The notes: generated by a model not told the origin, from the letters alone. Shown: positions 1 through 10,277, counted from the first letter of the stretch. The stretch is 64,000 bases of DNA from Nitrospirota bacterium (GCA_029261135.1 JAJDBX010000057.1:1-64000), one strand, 5' to 3'. Translations and numbers: made by a program.

Positions 1-779
1 TGATGGACGCGCAGGTTGTCGAGAATCAGGAAGATCTTTTTCTTAGATCCCTTGATCAATTGTTTCATGAATTTGATCAAAACCTGAGCTCTCATCTTTT
101 CCTTATAGATCATGAAACGGACTTTTCCCTGGTTTGTCACGGAGGAGATCATATTGACTGAGGTCCGCTTCGCCGATAAGCGAATGACTGGAGTCTTCCC
201 TCTAGGTGCGTAGCTTCGGCCATGTTGACTATCACTGCGTATCCCGGTCTCATCGCCCCAGTGGACCTCTGCCCTTTCCTGTTTGGCCTTTTGCGTGATT
301 TCCACGTACTCCTCTTTCAGCCATTTCTGAACCGCTGCGGGTCGTTGTTCATAAGCCTGCTTCAAAGGCTTCTGTGGGGTGAAGCCCCAACGCATAAGGT
401 ACTCTCCGACTGTTCGAATCGGCATCCGAAGACCAAGCTCAGATTGAATAATCTCCTGCACCGCCTGACGGGTCCACAAGGCAAAGGTAAGCTTCAACTG
501 ATCCGGCGTGTTGTTTCTGATCAATGTCTGAATCTTTAATTCCTGAGAAATATCAAGGCGACGCTGTGCTCCCTTACGTCTGCCGCGTGTCTGGACTTTC
601 AGCCCTTTTTCGCCTTCAGCCTGATATTTCGTCCACCATTTCCAAGCCGTATCCTTATGAACGCCGACTATCGTTCCAATATCTTTAAATGTCTTCCCCT
701 GTTTGCGAAGCCGAATCGATTGCTTCCGTAACTGTTCTTGTGTCTCTGTTGTAAATTTTCTCGCGTCTTCTTTTTTCAT
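1..779 (-). mobile_element. IS630-family transposase gene, partial (runs off the left edge of the window)
   Basis: Reverse-strand translation from 779 reads MKKEDARKFTTETQEQLRKQSIRLRKQGKTFKDIGTIVGVHKDTAWKWWTKYQAEGEKGLKVQTRGRRKG...VHWGDETGIRSDSQHGRSYAPRGKTPVIRLSAKRTSVNMISSVTNQGKVRFMIYKEKMRAQVLIKFMKQLIKGSKKKIFLILDNLRVH: HTH followed by a DDE_3-type core (HWGDE, LILDN). Confidence 0.92.
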
Positions 780-937
780 TCATGCAGTATACCAAAACTA
801 ACACTCATTATCGATATATTTAGTTGCCGAGTTAATAAGTAAGTTTACACAAAATTATCTGAGTATTTACATTCACACCCTAGCCTGATAACCCTTCATA
901 GATTACAATTAAAATTAGAGAGGAAGAGAGATTGGTT

Positions 938-2155
938 ATGCAAAGTTCTATCGTTGCCCCAGACCCGAATGCCACCAACTATGAATACGTGTGGACGACG
1001 CTCCGTCAAGTGAAAACCCTGCATATTCCTATGGGAATTTCAGAAACACCCGGAGATCGCCAGCTGACCGCCAACGAGGACGACCTTTGGTTTTTAATTG
1101 ATCGAATCTTCTTCCAAGCGGGTGAGCAAAAAATGGGTCTTGTTTTCACGGATCAAGCCTTTTTAAGGGAATGGACACAACATATTGCCGTTGAAACCCT
1201 CATGTTACTTCGGCGGTTTTTTGAGGACAACCATGTCGATGGCTTGCTTTTTAATCAATCCTGTGCTGAATCCCATGATCAGAATGGCATGCCCAATTTT
1301 AGCCATGAAACCCAGTCTGTGTTTTCCCTTCCAAGAGTCGTGTTGCCGAAAGTGATTGGCATGCTCATGTCTCAAGACCCTCAATCCACTCGCGGGCTTG
1401 AGCACGCCCGAATGGGTGATTTAGCCTTACGCGCAGATAACCCTTATGTCGCTTTTTATCATGCAGACATTGCAAAAGAAGATACCGCAACACTAAAAGA
1501 AGCGATGCCAACACTGATCGCCGCGCTGCTTGATTTAGGACTCCTGAATGAAGCAAGAGATTTTATTCAATATGCTCTTCAGAGCAGGGTGGAAGAGAGA
1601 GACTTATATTTCCACAACGCACGCTATCTAACCTTATCGGGGCAGCCCGAAAAGGCCTTTGAACAAATTCACGATGTGTCTCATTCTGATTTAGAGCCCT
1701 TGGCACATCTTGAACGGGGTCGGGCTTTCATTGCGATGCATGATTTTGAATCCGCACAAAGAGCCTTACGGCGTTCACTGGAATTAGAAGCCGATAACTA
1801 TAGTGCAGAGCTTCTAATGGGGATCAGCTTACGGAACCAACATTATGGAAGTGGCGACCCGCACGGGCTAGCGCAAGCGAAACTTTGTTTTGAAAAGGTA
1901 CTTTTACGCCAGGGATATCATGCTTCTCAAGCTTATCATCACCTCTGTACCGTATATTTTGCCCAAAAAAAGTTTGAGAAAGCCAAAAACTATGCAGAAC
2001 GTTGTCTTAGATTCCGCGACCATGCCCCCGCACGCCGGAACCTTATTTTGTGTCTCTATGCCTTGGGAAAATTGGACGAGGCAAAAACACAGGCCAGGCT
2101 CCAGCGGGTCAGGCATCCCGATGAAAAACCCATTCTGGATCAATACGGGTTTTAG
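938..2155 (+). CDS. TPR-repeat protein
   Basis: ORF of about 405 aa with TPR-like repeats in the C-terminal half (AHLERGRAFIAMHDFESAQRALRRSLELEADN, AYHHLCTVYFAQKKFEKAKNYAERCL). ATG at 938 follows a purine-rich RBS (gaggaagagag); the track used the upstream TTG at 932. Confidence 0.8.
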   Translation: MQSSIVAPDPNATNYEYVWTTLRQVKTLHIPMGISETPGDRQLTANEDDLWFLIDRIFFQAGEQKMGLVFTDQAFLREWTQHIAVETLMLLRRFFEDNHVDGLLFNQSCAESHDQNGMPNFSHETQSVFSLPRVVLPKVIGMLMSQDPQSTRGLEHARMGDLALRADNPYVAFYHADIAKEDTATLKEAMPTLIAALLDLGLLNEARDFIQYALQSRVEERDLYFHNARYLTLSGQPEKAFEQIHDVSHSDLEPLAHLERGRAFIAMHDFESAQRALRRSLELEADNYSAELLMGISLRNQHYGSGDPHGLAQAKLCFEKVLLRQGYHASQAYHHLCTVYFAQKKFEKAKNYAERCLRFRDHAPARRNLILCLYALGKLDEAKTQARLQRVRHPDEKPILDQYGF

Positions 2156-2162
2156 GAATCAA

Positions 2163-3668
2163 TTAATCATTCAAAATGATCGTCGCGTCGGTGGACGCAA
2201 TCAAGGGAAGATCCTTGTCGTTGTAATCAACCAGGCGATCGAGATCGTAAAAAAGCGCTGCTTTGATTCGATAAGTCCCAGAGGTTTCCCCTAATTTCAC
2301 CATGACTTTTTCAGTGGCGCCTGCACGGATGGCGGGGTGGATATTTTGGGAAGCAGTGCCTGCATTTGGCTTGACCGTGTAAACAGCCGCCGCAAGACCT
2401 TTGGAAGTATCCATCAAAACATTCCCATCAGGCCCTTCAATTTTGACATGAAGCAGAATCGCCCTGAGGGCATGTCCGGTGGGCAGCGAATGGCCCGCAC
2501 CGCTATTCGTCACGCCGATTTCGACCATCTTCGGATCATTTGGGTTTTGTTCGATGGACAAGGTGGCCGCTTTTTTTAGCATCGAAGGAGAATGTCCACC
2601 CGCAAAAAAATGTTTCCCGATCGCACGTTTCGGCAAGCTCGAATAAATCTTTGCAAAAAGCCGTACCGTTCTGGGCATATGGCATGTTTGACAGGTTCGG
2701 TCATCCCTGGGGGCAAAGTCATTTTTCCATTCGAGAAAAGTCTGTTGCGCCGGAGCCGAATAATCGGTCTGGTGACAGGCCGCGCAAAGCTCGGCAGATC
2801 GAGCTGCGGTAAAAAGAGGATCCTGCACCGTCGGATGAGGGGCGGAAAGGTCATATTTCCCATGCACATTGCCATCCTGGTCTAAATGGCAGCTTGCGCA
2901 AGTTACGCCATCGATTCTGTTTTTATCGCGAAGTTCCGGTGCGACAGGAGTGTCCCCGCCTTGCAAAATTCGGGTCGGCGCATGGCAAGACCGACACTTA
3001 TCCTGTTTTTCTTTGGGCTGCTTGGCAATGCTTGCCACCGTAATGGGCGCCACGTAGGACAAGTGTTCGGGAGAAGAATTAGCATAAAAATCGCGTTGTA
3101 AATCGGGCAGGTGAATCAGCTTTCCATCAGGGCCAGGCCATGGGCCGCTATAAAAATCAGCGCCTTCTCCCCGGATCATCTCCATGTACACACTTTTATG
3201 ACAGGCGCTGCACATGATGATTTTTGTGGCATCACCCTCTTGAAAAATGGTAAGGGCCTTGGGCATTTTCACTTCAATGTGAGTTGTCTTTTTGGGCTTA
3301 ATTTGGACCACATCTTCTTTTACGAAAGTGGTGTGCCCATTGGCTTCAATCACCAAGTCGTACATTCCAGGGGAGATCGATTCGATACGAAAAGACTCTC
3401 CCGCCGGGAAACGCATTTCATACAAGGGATCACCAAATGCCTTGATTTTAACTTTATAGTGTTCAGCGCCAGCGCTGGGATCGAGATGGACGGTTCCAAT
3501 CAGTCCACTTGAAGAGGATCCCTCCATTGTTGAAACAATTTCAGGGAGAGTGATGGTTTGTGCAAATAAAGGGGAAGGCATCATTCCCTTCAGTCCGACA
3601 TTCAAAATCAGGACAAATGAAAGAACCCAATTTTTTGAAATGAATTTCGATAAGGTCACAGAACTCAT
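2163..3668 (-). CDS. Secreted multiheme c-type cytochrome (five CXXCH) with N-terminal carboxypeptidase-regulatory-like domain
   Basis: Signal-like N-terminus; CSACH, CRSCH, CASCH, CAACH, CQTCH motifs; N-terminal beta-rich region (GLIGTVHLDPSAGAEHYKVKIKAFGDPLYEMRFPAGESFRIESISPGMYDLVIEANGHTTFVKEDVVQIKPKKTTHIEVKM). Resembles the cytochrome c554 family. Confidence 0.88.
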   Translation of the reverse strand: MSSVTLSKFISKNWVLSFVLILNVGLKGMMPSPLFAQTITLPEIVSTMEGSSSSGLIGTVHLDPSAGAEHYKVKIKAFGDPLYEMRFPAGESFRIESISPGMYDLVIEANGHTTFVKEDVVQIKPKKTTHIEVKMPKALTIFQEGDATKIIMCSACHKSVYMEMIRGEGADFYSGPWPGPDGKLIHLPDLQRDFYANSSPEHLSYVAPITVASIAKQPKEKQDKCRSCHAPTRILQGGDTPVAPELRDKNRIDGVTCASCHLDQDGNVHGKYDLSAPHPTVQDPLFTAARSAELCAACHQTDYSAPAQQTFLEWKNDFAPRDDRTCQTCHMPRTVRLFAKIYSSLPKRAIGKHFFAGGHSPSMLKKAATLSIEQNPNDPKMVEIGVTNSGAGHSLPTGHALRAILLHVKIEGPDGNVLMDTSKGLAAAVYTVKPNAGTASQNIHPAIRAGATEKVMVKLGETSGTYRIKAALFYDLDRLVDYNDKDLPLIASTDATIILND

Positions 3669-3783
3669 AAAGACCGTTTTAACACAGCCTCTTGTTTATA
3701 TTCAATATCCTTGATTTGAGATAAGGCTATTTTTCTTTTCGCGATTCCTTTAAACTAAGTGACTTCATCTCGGATGAGGGTTC

Positions 3784-5187
3784 ATGGCAACATTGTTGAA
3801 AAAAAGAAAGCGGGTTCCTTGTTCGAAAAATAGGCGATATCAATGCGCATTTGTTTTATTCCTCTTCCTCATCCAAGCCGCTTGTCCTTCTGCTTCAGAT
3901 CAAAAACTGAGTCAAGCAACAGAAGCTTTTCAACAAAAACAATACAAAAAGGTGATTGCCTTAAGCGATCAAATTCTTCAAACATCCCCGACACAACTTG
4001 ACGGGCATATACTGAAAGCCCGTGCAAATGTCGCATTGAATGATATTTCGGCGGCACTGCATGACCATAAGGTGCTTGAGAAATCCTCGCCTGATCTTGC
4101 GCCGCAATTGATGCAAGAAATCATTATTTCAATTTTCAAAACATCGCTTCAAGATCGGAACTACTTCGTGAGAAGCGCTGCGATCAAAGCCCTCGGGGAG
4201 ATGAGTGATTCGAATCTGATTCCCATCATCATTCCCAGTATGAAAGATCCGCAGACCTTTGTGCGGTTTTTTACCGTTGAATCTTTTGGCCAACTCGAAG
4301 GACCCGATGTTTTAAAACTACTCATGGCCGGCGGGCAAGACCCAGAAGGCATGGTACGTGTCGCAGTGGTCAAGGTTTTGGCAAGAATGGGAGAGACCCA
4401 TCAAGGGGTACAAATCAATAAACTATTGGAAACATTTAGCACAGATGCCGATCTGACGGTGAGACTGCTTGCGATGGCCGCCATGTCCAAAAATGGGGAT
4501 GGCGCGGCTTTCCCTAAAATAGTGGCTGAAATCGAAAAACTCCCCAAGGAGGCCCTTGCATCCGGCGTCGCCGCCCTGGGTCAGAGTAAAAACATGCAGG
4601 CCATTCCCTTACTGAAATCCTACCTGGCGGACAAAAATGACACACTGCGCATGTATGCCGCAGAGGCCATGGGTGTAACAGTATCTCCTGAGTTTTACGC
4701 CCAATTGCTTGCCGCACTCGACGATAAAGATCCCTCTGTCAGAGGTTCTTCTGCCACATCGCTTGGAAAGTTGGGAAATAGAGAGGCCATTCCCTGGCTC
4801 GAAAAAAGGATGGGTGATTCCGATCCCATGGTAAGAGTCTCTGCGGCAGAAGGCTTAAAACGCCTCGGGAAGCGTGAACTCGCGATTTATCAAGAAGCGC
4901 TTTCCAATCCGGATTATGGCGTCCGCCATTTTGCCATCGGATCCCTCAGAAGGGTTTGGGGAAAAGAGGGCCTTCCTCTGCTGATCTCCGCATTAGAAGA
5001 TGAGGCGCCTCGCGTGCGGACAACGGCCATTCGGGCCATTGGCGAAGTGGGCGGGGCGGAAAGTCTTGCACGTTTGAAAGAAATGATGAAAGATCCAGAC
5101 CTTGCGGTGCGAACCTATGCAGCAGGAAACGTGGGACGGATCATCAATAAAATGGCGGGCAAAAGGCTTAAAACATCAACACATTAA
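3784..5187 (+). CDS. HEAT-repeat protein with N-terminal TPR-like segment and lipoprotein-like signal
   Basis: Repeated DxxxxVRxxAAxALGxxG units (FVRSAAIKALGEM, SVRGSSATSLGKLGNREAIPWLEKRM, RVRTTAIRAIGEVGG); N-terminal LFLIQAACPS signal. Confidence 0.85.
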   Translation: MATLLKKRKRVPCSKNRRYQCAFVLFLFLIQAACPSASDQKLSQATEAFQQKQYKKVIALSDQILQTSPTQLDGHILKARANVALNDISAALHDHKVLEKSSPDLAPQLMQEIIISIFKTSLQDRNYFVRSAAIKALGEMSDSNLIPIIIPSMKDPQTFVRFFTVESFGQLEGPDVLKLLMAGGQDPEGMVRVAVVKVLARMGETHQGVQINKLLETFSTDADLTVRLLAMAAMSKNGDGAAFPKIVAEIEKLPKEALASGVAALGQSKNMQAIPLLKSYLADKNDTLRMYAAEAMGVTVSPEFYAQLLAALDDKDPSVRGSSATSLGKLGNREAIPWLEKRMGDSDPMVRVSAAEGLKRLGKRELAIYQEALSNPDYGVRHFAIGSLRRVWGKEGLPLLISALEDEAPRVRTTAIRAIGEVGGAESLARLKEMMKDPDLAVRTYAAGNVGRIINKMAGKRLKTSTH

Positions 5188-5594
5188 GCAAAGGCCCTAA
5201 AGGACGACAGGCTAGTATCGGCTGAGCGGCCTTTTTAAAATACAAAAAAAAGGAAATTCCTCATCCGGTTGATGTGTAACCTGAACCAACTCCCAGCCTT
5301 CTTTTCCCAAAAAATTTAATTGGTTATCAATCTGCACCCCCGCCAAATGCGGGGCTTTATATTCCCATTTCGTCATTCAAGGCCTTCATGTTTATTTTTA
5401 TGTGGTTATAGAAATTTAAAAGATTTTTATTGTAGTTGATACAACTCAATCTTCCAAACCTTTTATTCCTGGAATGAACTTTTTATGTTCTCTTGAATTT
5501 ATCTGGTTTACTATAGTAAATGTTTTTTATTTTAAATTTTTATTTTCATGCTTCAAGTCTAGTAGTCTATCCTTAGGGCTTGTGTGTCATGTTT

Positions 5595-6497
5595 TCAGTT
5601 GGCGACGACGACCCGATTCCGACCACTCTCTTTTGCTTTGTAGAGTGCATCGTCCACTTTCTTCATCAGTGTCGCGATATCATTGATATCATCAGTGTAG
5701 GTTATGACACCAAAACTGGATGTGATTTTGACTTGAGATTGCTTATAGGAAAGAGGTAATTCTTCGATCAATTTTCTTATTTTTTCAGCAAACCCAACAC
5801 CACCTTCAGAATCCGTTTCAGGGAGCACACAAACGAACTCTTCTCCCCCATATCGAGCAAAGCGATTTGATTTTCTCATATTCCTAACAACAGTACTGGC
5901 GAACAATTTTAAGACTTCATCTCCGAATGGGTGTCCGCATGTGTCGTTTATTTTTTTAAAATGGTCAATATCCATCATAATGACACTAAATGGCCGATTA
6001 TACCGCCGACATCGATACAACTCGTCCTCGAGAAAGTTCATTAAAAACCGCCTATTGTAACTTCCCGTCAATTCATCATTCAGGGTTAATGCAACCAGCT
6101 TTTTTTTGTAGGCAGCCTCTTCTGTCATGTCGCGGATAGAAACAAAGAGACGTTCGATTTCTTTACCCTCACCACGGATTGGGCCGATTGTGCAGCTTTG
6201 CTGCATGAACTTAAACTCCGATCGAAACCATTCAACGGGTTTCATCGAAAAGAGGTAGCCATATGGATCCTGTGGAAAGAACGCTAAATTTCCAAAAGCG
6301 AAGACCGCTTTACAGCTTCTCAAGAAGCGGGGATTTTTTAATTTTGGGAAGAAATCGAAAAGAGAGCGACCGAGAATCTCATTCTCGCTTATCTGGGTAT
6401 GCGCAGCCATCCACCCATTCCAATAAGTGGCGCTATATTCTCGGTCGAATATGACAATGCCAGTATCGACCGTGTCTATAACTTGATTCTCTTCCAT
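5595..6497 (-). CDS. PAS-GGDEF diguanylate cyclase
   Basis: PAS-like N-terminus (VIDTVDTGIVIFDREYSATYWN) and GGDEF domain with intact RYGGEEF. Confidence 0.92.
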   Translation of the reverse strand: MEENQVIDTVDTGIVIFDREYSATYWNGWMAAHTQISENEILGRSLFDFFPKLKNPRFLRSCKAVFAFGNLAFFPQDPYGYLFSMKPVEWFRSEFKFMQQSCTIGPIRGEGKEIERLFVSIRDMTEEAAYKKKLVALTLNDELTGSYNRRFLMNFLEDELYRCRRYNRPFSVIMMDIDHFKKINDTCGHPFGDEVLKLFASTVVRNMRKSNRFARYGGEEFVCVLPETDSEGGVGFAEKIRKLIEELPLSYKQSQVKITSSFGVITYTDDINDIATLMKKVDDALYKAKESGRNRVVVAN

Positions 6498-7135
6498 TAA
6501 AATTGCTCGATATAGCGATGAAGCGCTTCTTTAAGCCATTGAAACGAGTCTTGGTTTGTAATGAGAAAAAGAAATCCGCTGACATCATTGTCCGCGAATT
6601 GGAACTCAGTTTTTACCAATATAACAACGCTATCTTTATCAACGAGGTCGATAAGTGAAGATGATGAGTTGAGGATGACTCTGGGCAGAGTGTAGTAAAC
6701 GACCTCATCAAGCTGTTCTGCGATCTTCCCGACACAAGCCCCAGTGAGCATATTACCTATTTCCATTAAGGTCTCTTTTTCTAATTGATCGATGCCCTGA
6801 ATTCCATCTTCTCCCCCCTCTTCATCAAGAATCGCCACCATATTTTTACCTGATTCGGAGGAAAAAACGAGGAATGCGATCCCGCTCAATTTCCCTGAAA
6901 ATGATTGTTCTATGACATTAAAAGGGGGTGAGAGTTTTAGCTTTTTTGAAAGATAATTCTGGAAGTCCTTACCCGGTACCACGGTTACATTTGGAACACT
7001 GAGCACAACCAAAACATCGATAATTTCTGCGAGTTCGGCTGCTACTTGTCCAAAAGAGATATTCATGACCTCTTGTAGAATGTCTTTTTCGTCTTCTGAA
7101 ATGGGAACTTCTGTACTATTAGGTATTATCATCAT
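6497..7135 (-). CDS. CheC-family CheY-P phosphatase
   Basis: Two matches to the CheC/CheX motif [DS]x3Ex2Nx22P: DILQEVMN-x22-P (exact) and ETLMEIGN-x22-P (first residue Glu). Shares 1 bp with the downstream GGDEF gene. Confidence 0.88.
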   Translation of the reverse strand: MMIIPNSTEVPISEDEKDILQEVMNISFGQVAAELAEIIDVLVVLSVPNVTVVPGKDFQNYLSKKLKLSPPFNVIEQSFSGKLSGIAFLVFSSESGKNMVAILDEEGGEDGIQGIDQLEKETLMEIGNMLTGACVGKIAEQLDEVVYYTLPRVILNSSSSLIDLVDKDSVVILVKTEFQFADNDVSGFLFLITNQDSFQWLKEALHRYIEQF

Positions 7136-7533
7136 AAACTGGACTCATTGTTTCTGAGCGATTCCTTTAATCGTTGCAATACCTGCATCATGGCAGCCTT
7201 GATGCTCTCTTTCGAAGGTGGCTTCTTGATCATCATAAATGCCCCGAGCGACATAACCTTGTCATAAACTTTTTTCTGAGAATCTGCGGTGCACACAATC
7301 ACCATTGCATCCGCATCATAATTCATGATTATTTCAAGGGCTTCAATACCGTCCATCACGGGCATCGTCAAATCAAGAAAAGTAAGATCGGGCTTTTCAG
7401 ATTTATAGGCTTCAACACCCTCTGCACCATCACTGGCTGTAACACATTCATATTCCTTATCGGTCGGCAGGCACCTTTTGAGGATCTTAAGGGCAACCTC
7501 TGAATCGTCGACCATTAATATTTTATTAATCAT
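7132..7533 (-). CDS. CheY-like single-domain response regulator
   Basis: Receiver fold with MVDDS, FLDLTMPVMDG and KKPPS; stop overlaps the CheC start by 4 bp. Confidence 0.92.
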   Translation of the reverse strand: MINKILMVDDSEVALKILKRCLPTDKEYECVTASDGAEGVEAYKSEKPDLTFLDLTMPVMDGIEALEIIMNYDADAMVIVCTADSQKKVYDKVMSLGAFMMIKKPPSKESIKAAMMQVLQRLKESLRNNESSL

Positions 7534-7989
7534 GGAATCTCCAAAATCACGTGGAACTTAGATCATATTCAAGTGGGAAGAAAACCACCTCCTTCTACCA
7601 CAAGTATCAGCTTACGACCACCTATTATCATTTATACCACTTTCTTTAAATCTTAGATAATTTTACCATGTATTTCATGAATTATTTTTAAGAAGAAAAA
7701 CGACTATTTTTATGAATCGCTCCTTCCCTTTAACTTTTGTTTGTATTTTCACCAATTTCAGGTTATTACCCCTAAAAAAATAGGATATGTATCACATCGA
7801 AAAGACCATTATCTGCTGGAGTTACCCCTACTTCTCTCAAAGATTGATTGACATACTGACGGAAAGTGAAAAGGGGAATCGATTGCTTTGAAACAAAATG
7901 GTCTCTATAGCTTTGAACTCTAATGATCGAATTCGCTTACTTATCAGCGAAAACAATCGAGTTTATTTCATGTCGGATTAATAGATTCG

Positions 7990-8660
7990 GATATTAATCA
8001 TCTAACTTAAGAAAGCGCCATTGAGCTGGGGTTTCTGGATGAGCTGCGCCTAAAGGAGCTTTTCGAGATCCAGAAAAAATCGCTTCAACCGATTGGTGAA
8101 ATATTGGTAAAATTGGATATAAGCTCTTCTTGCGCATTCCGTTGAGCCTCGTCCAATAGACCTTTCAAAACCTTGAATCCTTTCTTAAAAATATGAAACG
8201 TCATCTGCTCGCAGTTTACGTGATACCCACCACAACGACACGTTGTGTACCCTTCAAAATTGGATTGCGCCAATATATATGGACGCTTGACCCGTTTGTT
8301 TCTTCATCACCTTTCTCCTTCCTGATAAAGACTCTATGGTTATCTCATACGCCCAAACTATGCGTCGACCCTTTCCCAATACGGATCGGATTCTGCTTTA
8401 ATCAGTCGTTTTTCCGTAATCTTCCCGAGAGACCGCTTAAAAAGTCGGGCCAATTGTTCAAATTCAAATGCAAAAAAAAACAGAGCATCACCATATAAAA
8501 CCGGACATAATAGGTCCCGCGTTCACATCGGGAAATATTCCCATAGGATGTGGACACCAAAACTTCTCTCTTACAATATTTTTTCAACATGTGGACCTCT
8601 ACAGAAACCAGTTCAGACGGTAGCCTAATGAAAAAGGTAAAATCCGCGTCCAATTTTAAC
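7990..8660. pseudogene. Decayed coding region (PilZ-like / signalling-protein fragments), tentative
   Basis: Scattered protein-like stretches in several frames on both strands (e.g. EAIELGFLDELRLKELFEIQKKSLQPIGEILVKLDI on +; CRCGGYHVNCEQMTFHIFKKGFKVLKGLLDEAQRNAQEELI and RLPSELVSVEVHMLKK on -). No long intact ORF. Confidence 0.3.
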
Positions 8661-8998
8661 CTGGATAATGACTAAGGCCTAATACCACTTACCCTCCGGA
8701 GCGGAGAAGGCTTCAATGCTCCGGGTCTGCGCAGCATCTTGTCCACTTCACCCCCGTGCGTTTCTTTTTCGATAATCATTCGACCTGCGTAGTCCTCCAA
8801 TAAGACAGAACGCCCTTACACCAACCCTATTGATCCGGCACGAATTAGTTTCTATGCTGCATATTTGACGAGAGGGTCTTGAAAACAGGATGTCATTCTT
8901 TCTGGAGATTGCTCAAGCATCGTCATATACGTATTGTGGCCTCACCTAAATAAAATCAAGACTAAAATATGCCGAATCTATAATAGCTCACAATGAGT

Positions 8999-9290
8999 CT
9001 AAAGTACCTCGCCTTCGTGGCCCAAGGATTCCCGCAGGATTTCGCCAATAACGTGCTGTTGGGTCTCCAACAAGGGGCCAATCGCCAAAGAGGAATGTCC
9101 GCCTAAATGTGCAATAAGTTCTCCCGCCTCTTGGGCATGAGCAAGAGATCCTGTCGCCTGTTCCCGTATCCAGGAAATGATAGGAATCCGATTATAACGG
9201 TAGACCATAAGAGTATAGTGGGTATGACACACCGCTCCTGCAAGTTCGGATTCTAAAATCCGGTTCAGTTTTTCGGTTGCTACACTTTTG
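8999..9290 (-). pseudogene. Ferritin/bacterioferritin-like four-helix protein fragment
   Basis: YTLMVYRYNRIPIISWIREQATGSLAHAQEAGELIAHLGGHSSLAIGPLLETQQHVIGEILRESLGHEGEVL resembles the ferritin-like superfamily; truncated at both ends. Confidence 0.45.
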
Positions 9291-9642
9291 TTCGGTGAGT
9301 TGACCTGTGGAAACGATAGACTAAAGAGAGTTCTCCTTGTCGGTGTGTGTGTGACCAGAAAGAATAACCCGCTTGGTCGTAACCCCTTGGGTTCAGTGAA
9401 TCGTGTGGAGTTGCAACAAAGATCGTTCCAATCAAGTCTGTCTACCTTAAGACAGTCCGTCGCACGGTCTTGCGAAAAGGGTTTGAAGGGGGGGCCACAT
9501 GGAGTTGTAGTGAGTTTGGCCGCAACAGCTAAGAGTCGAGTTTAAAGCGCCTCGAATGAAAAGGAGAAGTCTTTGGAACGATCGCCTGCCATGCTGAAGC
9601 CGGATGCTTCGTGGTCTCAAGGGTTCGGATTTTTTAATAAAA

Positions 9643-9672
9643 TTGACATTTTAAGAGCCATTGTGGTATAAA
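9643..9672 (+). promoter_or_regulatory. Sigma70-type promoter for the first cspA-like gene
   Basis: TTGACA (9643-9648), 18-nt spacer, TATAAA (9667-9672). Confidence 0.75.
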
Positions 9673-9697
9673 AATCTAGGTTCAAATTAAGAAAGCG

Positions 9698-9753
9698 GTA
9701 AGAAAAATTTAGTTGCTGTAGCCCTCTCCATTTTACTACAGATTTTTTCTTAC
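9698..9753 (+). promoter_or_regulatory. Long hairpin in the 5' leader of the cspA-like gene
   Basis: GTAAGAAAAA (9698-9707) pairs with TTTTTCTTAC (9744-9753); CTGTAG (9716-9721) pairs with CTACAG (9736-9741). Confidence 0.7.
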
Positions 9754-9816
9754 TAATTTATTAAGTTTGGGCATTTTGTCAGCGGATTGCTGATCACATA
9801 ACAGGAGAAATAAACA

Positions 9817-10020
9817 TTGAGTACAGGAACAGTAAAATGGTTTAACGGCAGCAAAGGTTTTGGATTTATCACACCTGAAGATGGGGATGATGTATTCGTC
9901 CACTTTTCAGCTATTGCCGGTGACGGCTACAAATCCCTCGAAGAGGGCGATGAAGTCGAATTCGAAATCACCCAAGGCCAGAAAGGCCCGCAAGCCGAAA
10001 ACGTCACTAAAGTTTCCTAA
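9817..10020 (+). CDS. cspA: Cold-shock protein (CspA family), TTG start
   Basis: [70 protein letters not shown]1/RNP2 motifs present; RBS aggag upstream of TTG. Confidence 0.95.
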   Translation: MSTGTVKWFNGSKGFGFITPEDGDDVFVHFSAIAGDGYKSLEEGDEVEFEITQGQKGPQAENVTKVS

Positions 10021-10051
10021 CAAAGGATTTTATTGAATTGAAATTGCCCTG

Positions 10052-10079
10052 CCGGAATGATTTTCCGGTGGGTTTTTTT
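10052..10079 (+). terminator. Intrinsic terminator downstream of the cspA-like gene
   Basis: CCGGAA-tgatt-TTCCGG followed by a T-rich tract (gtgggttttttt). Confidence 0.75.
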
Positions 10080-10277
10080 GGCTCACGATAGGATAAGTAA
10101 GAAAAGTAGTCCCTTTGTAAAAACCAAGATCTCGAATTAGCATCGACATTACTTCCTCACAAGGTTCCCCTATAAATCGCCGATCACAGGCAAAAACAGA
10201 TTTCATTTGAAAGCTTGCATCGGAAAGAAAAATTCAAAGATCACGCTTTCTGGAAGTAGTTGAGCCGTGAGTTATAC

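Noticed and set aside
2337-3512. Several + strand ORFs opposite the multiheme cytochrome gene
   Set aside because: Antisense to a clear five-CXXCH protein; no recognisable domains.
5338-5360. CCCCGC-caaat-GCGGGG hairpin as a terminator
   Set aside because: Stem is short, followed only by ctttat, and about 150 bp from the nearest stop; too weak to list.
9288-9545. 85-aa + strand ORF (MFGELTCGNDRLKRVLLVGVC...)
   Set aside because: No recognisable domain, low-complexity surroundings and no clear RBS; not supported as a gene.
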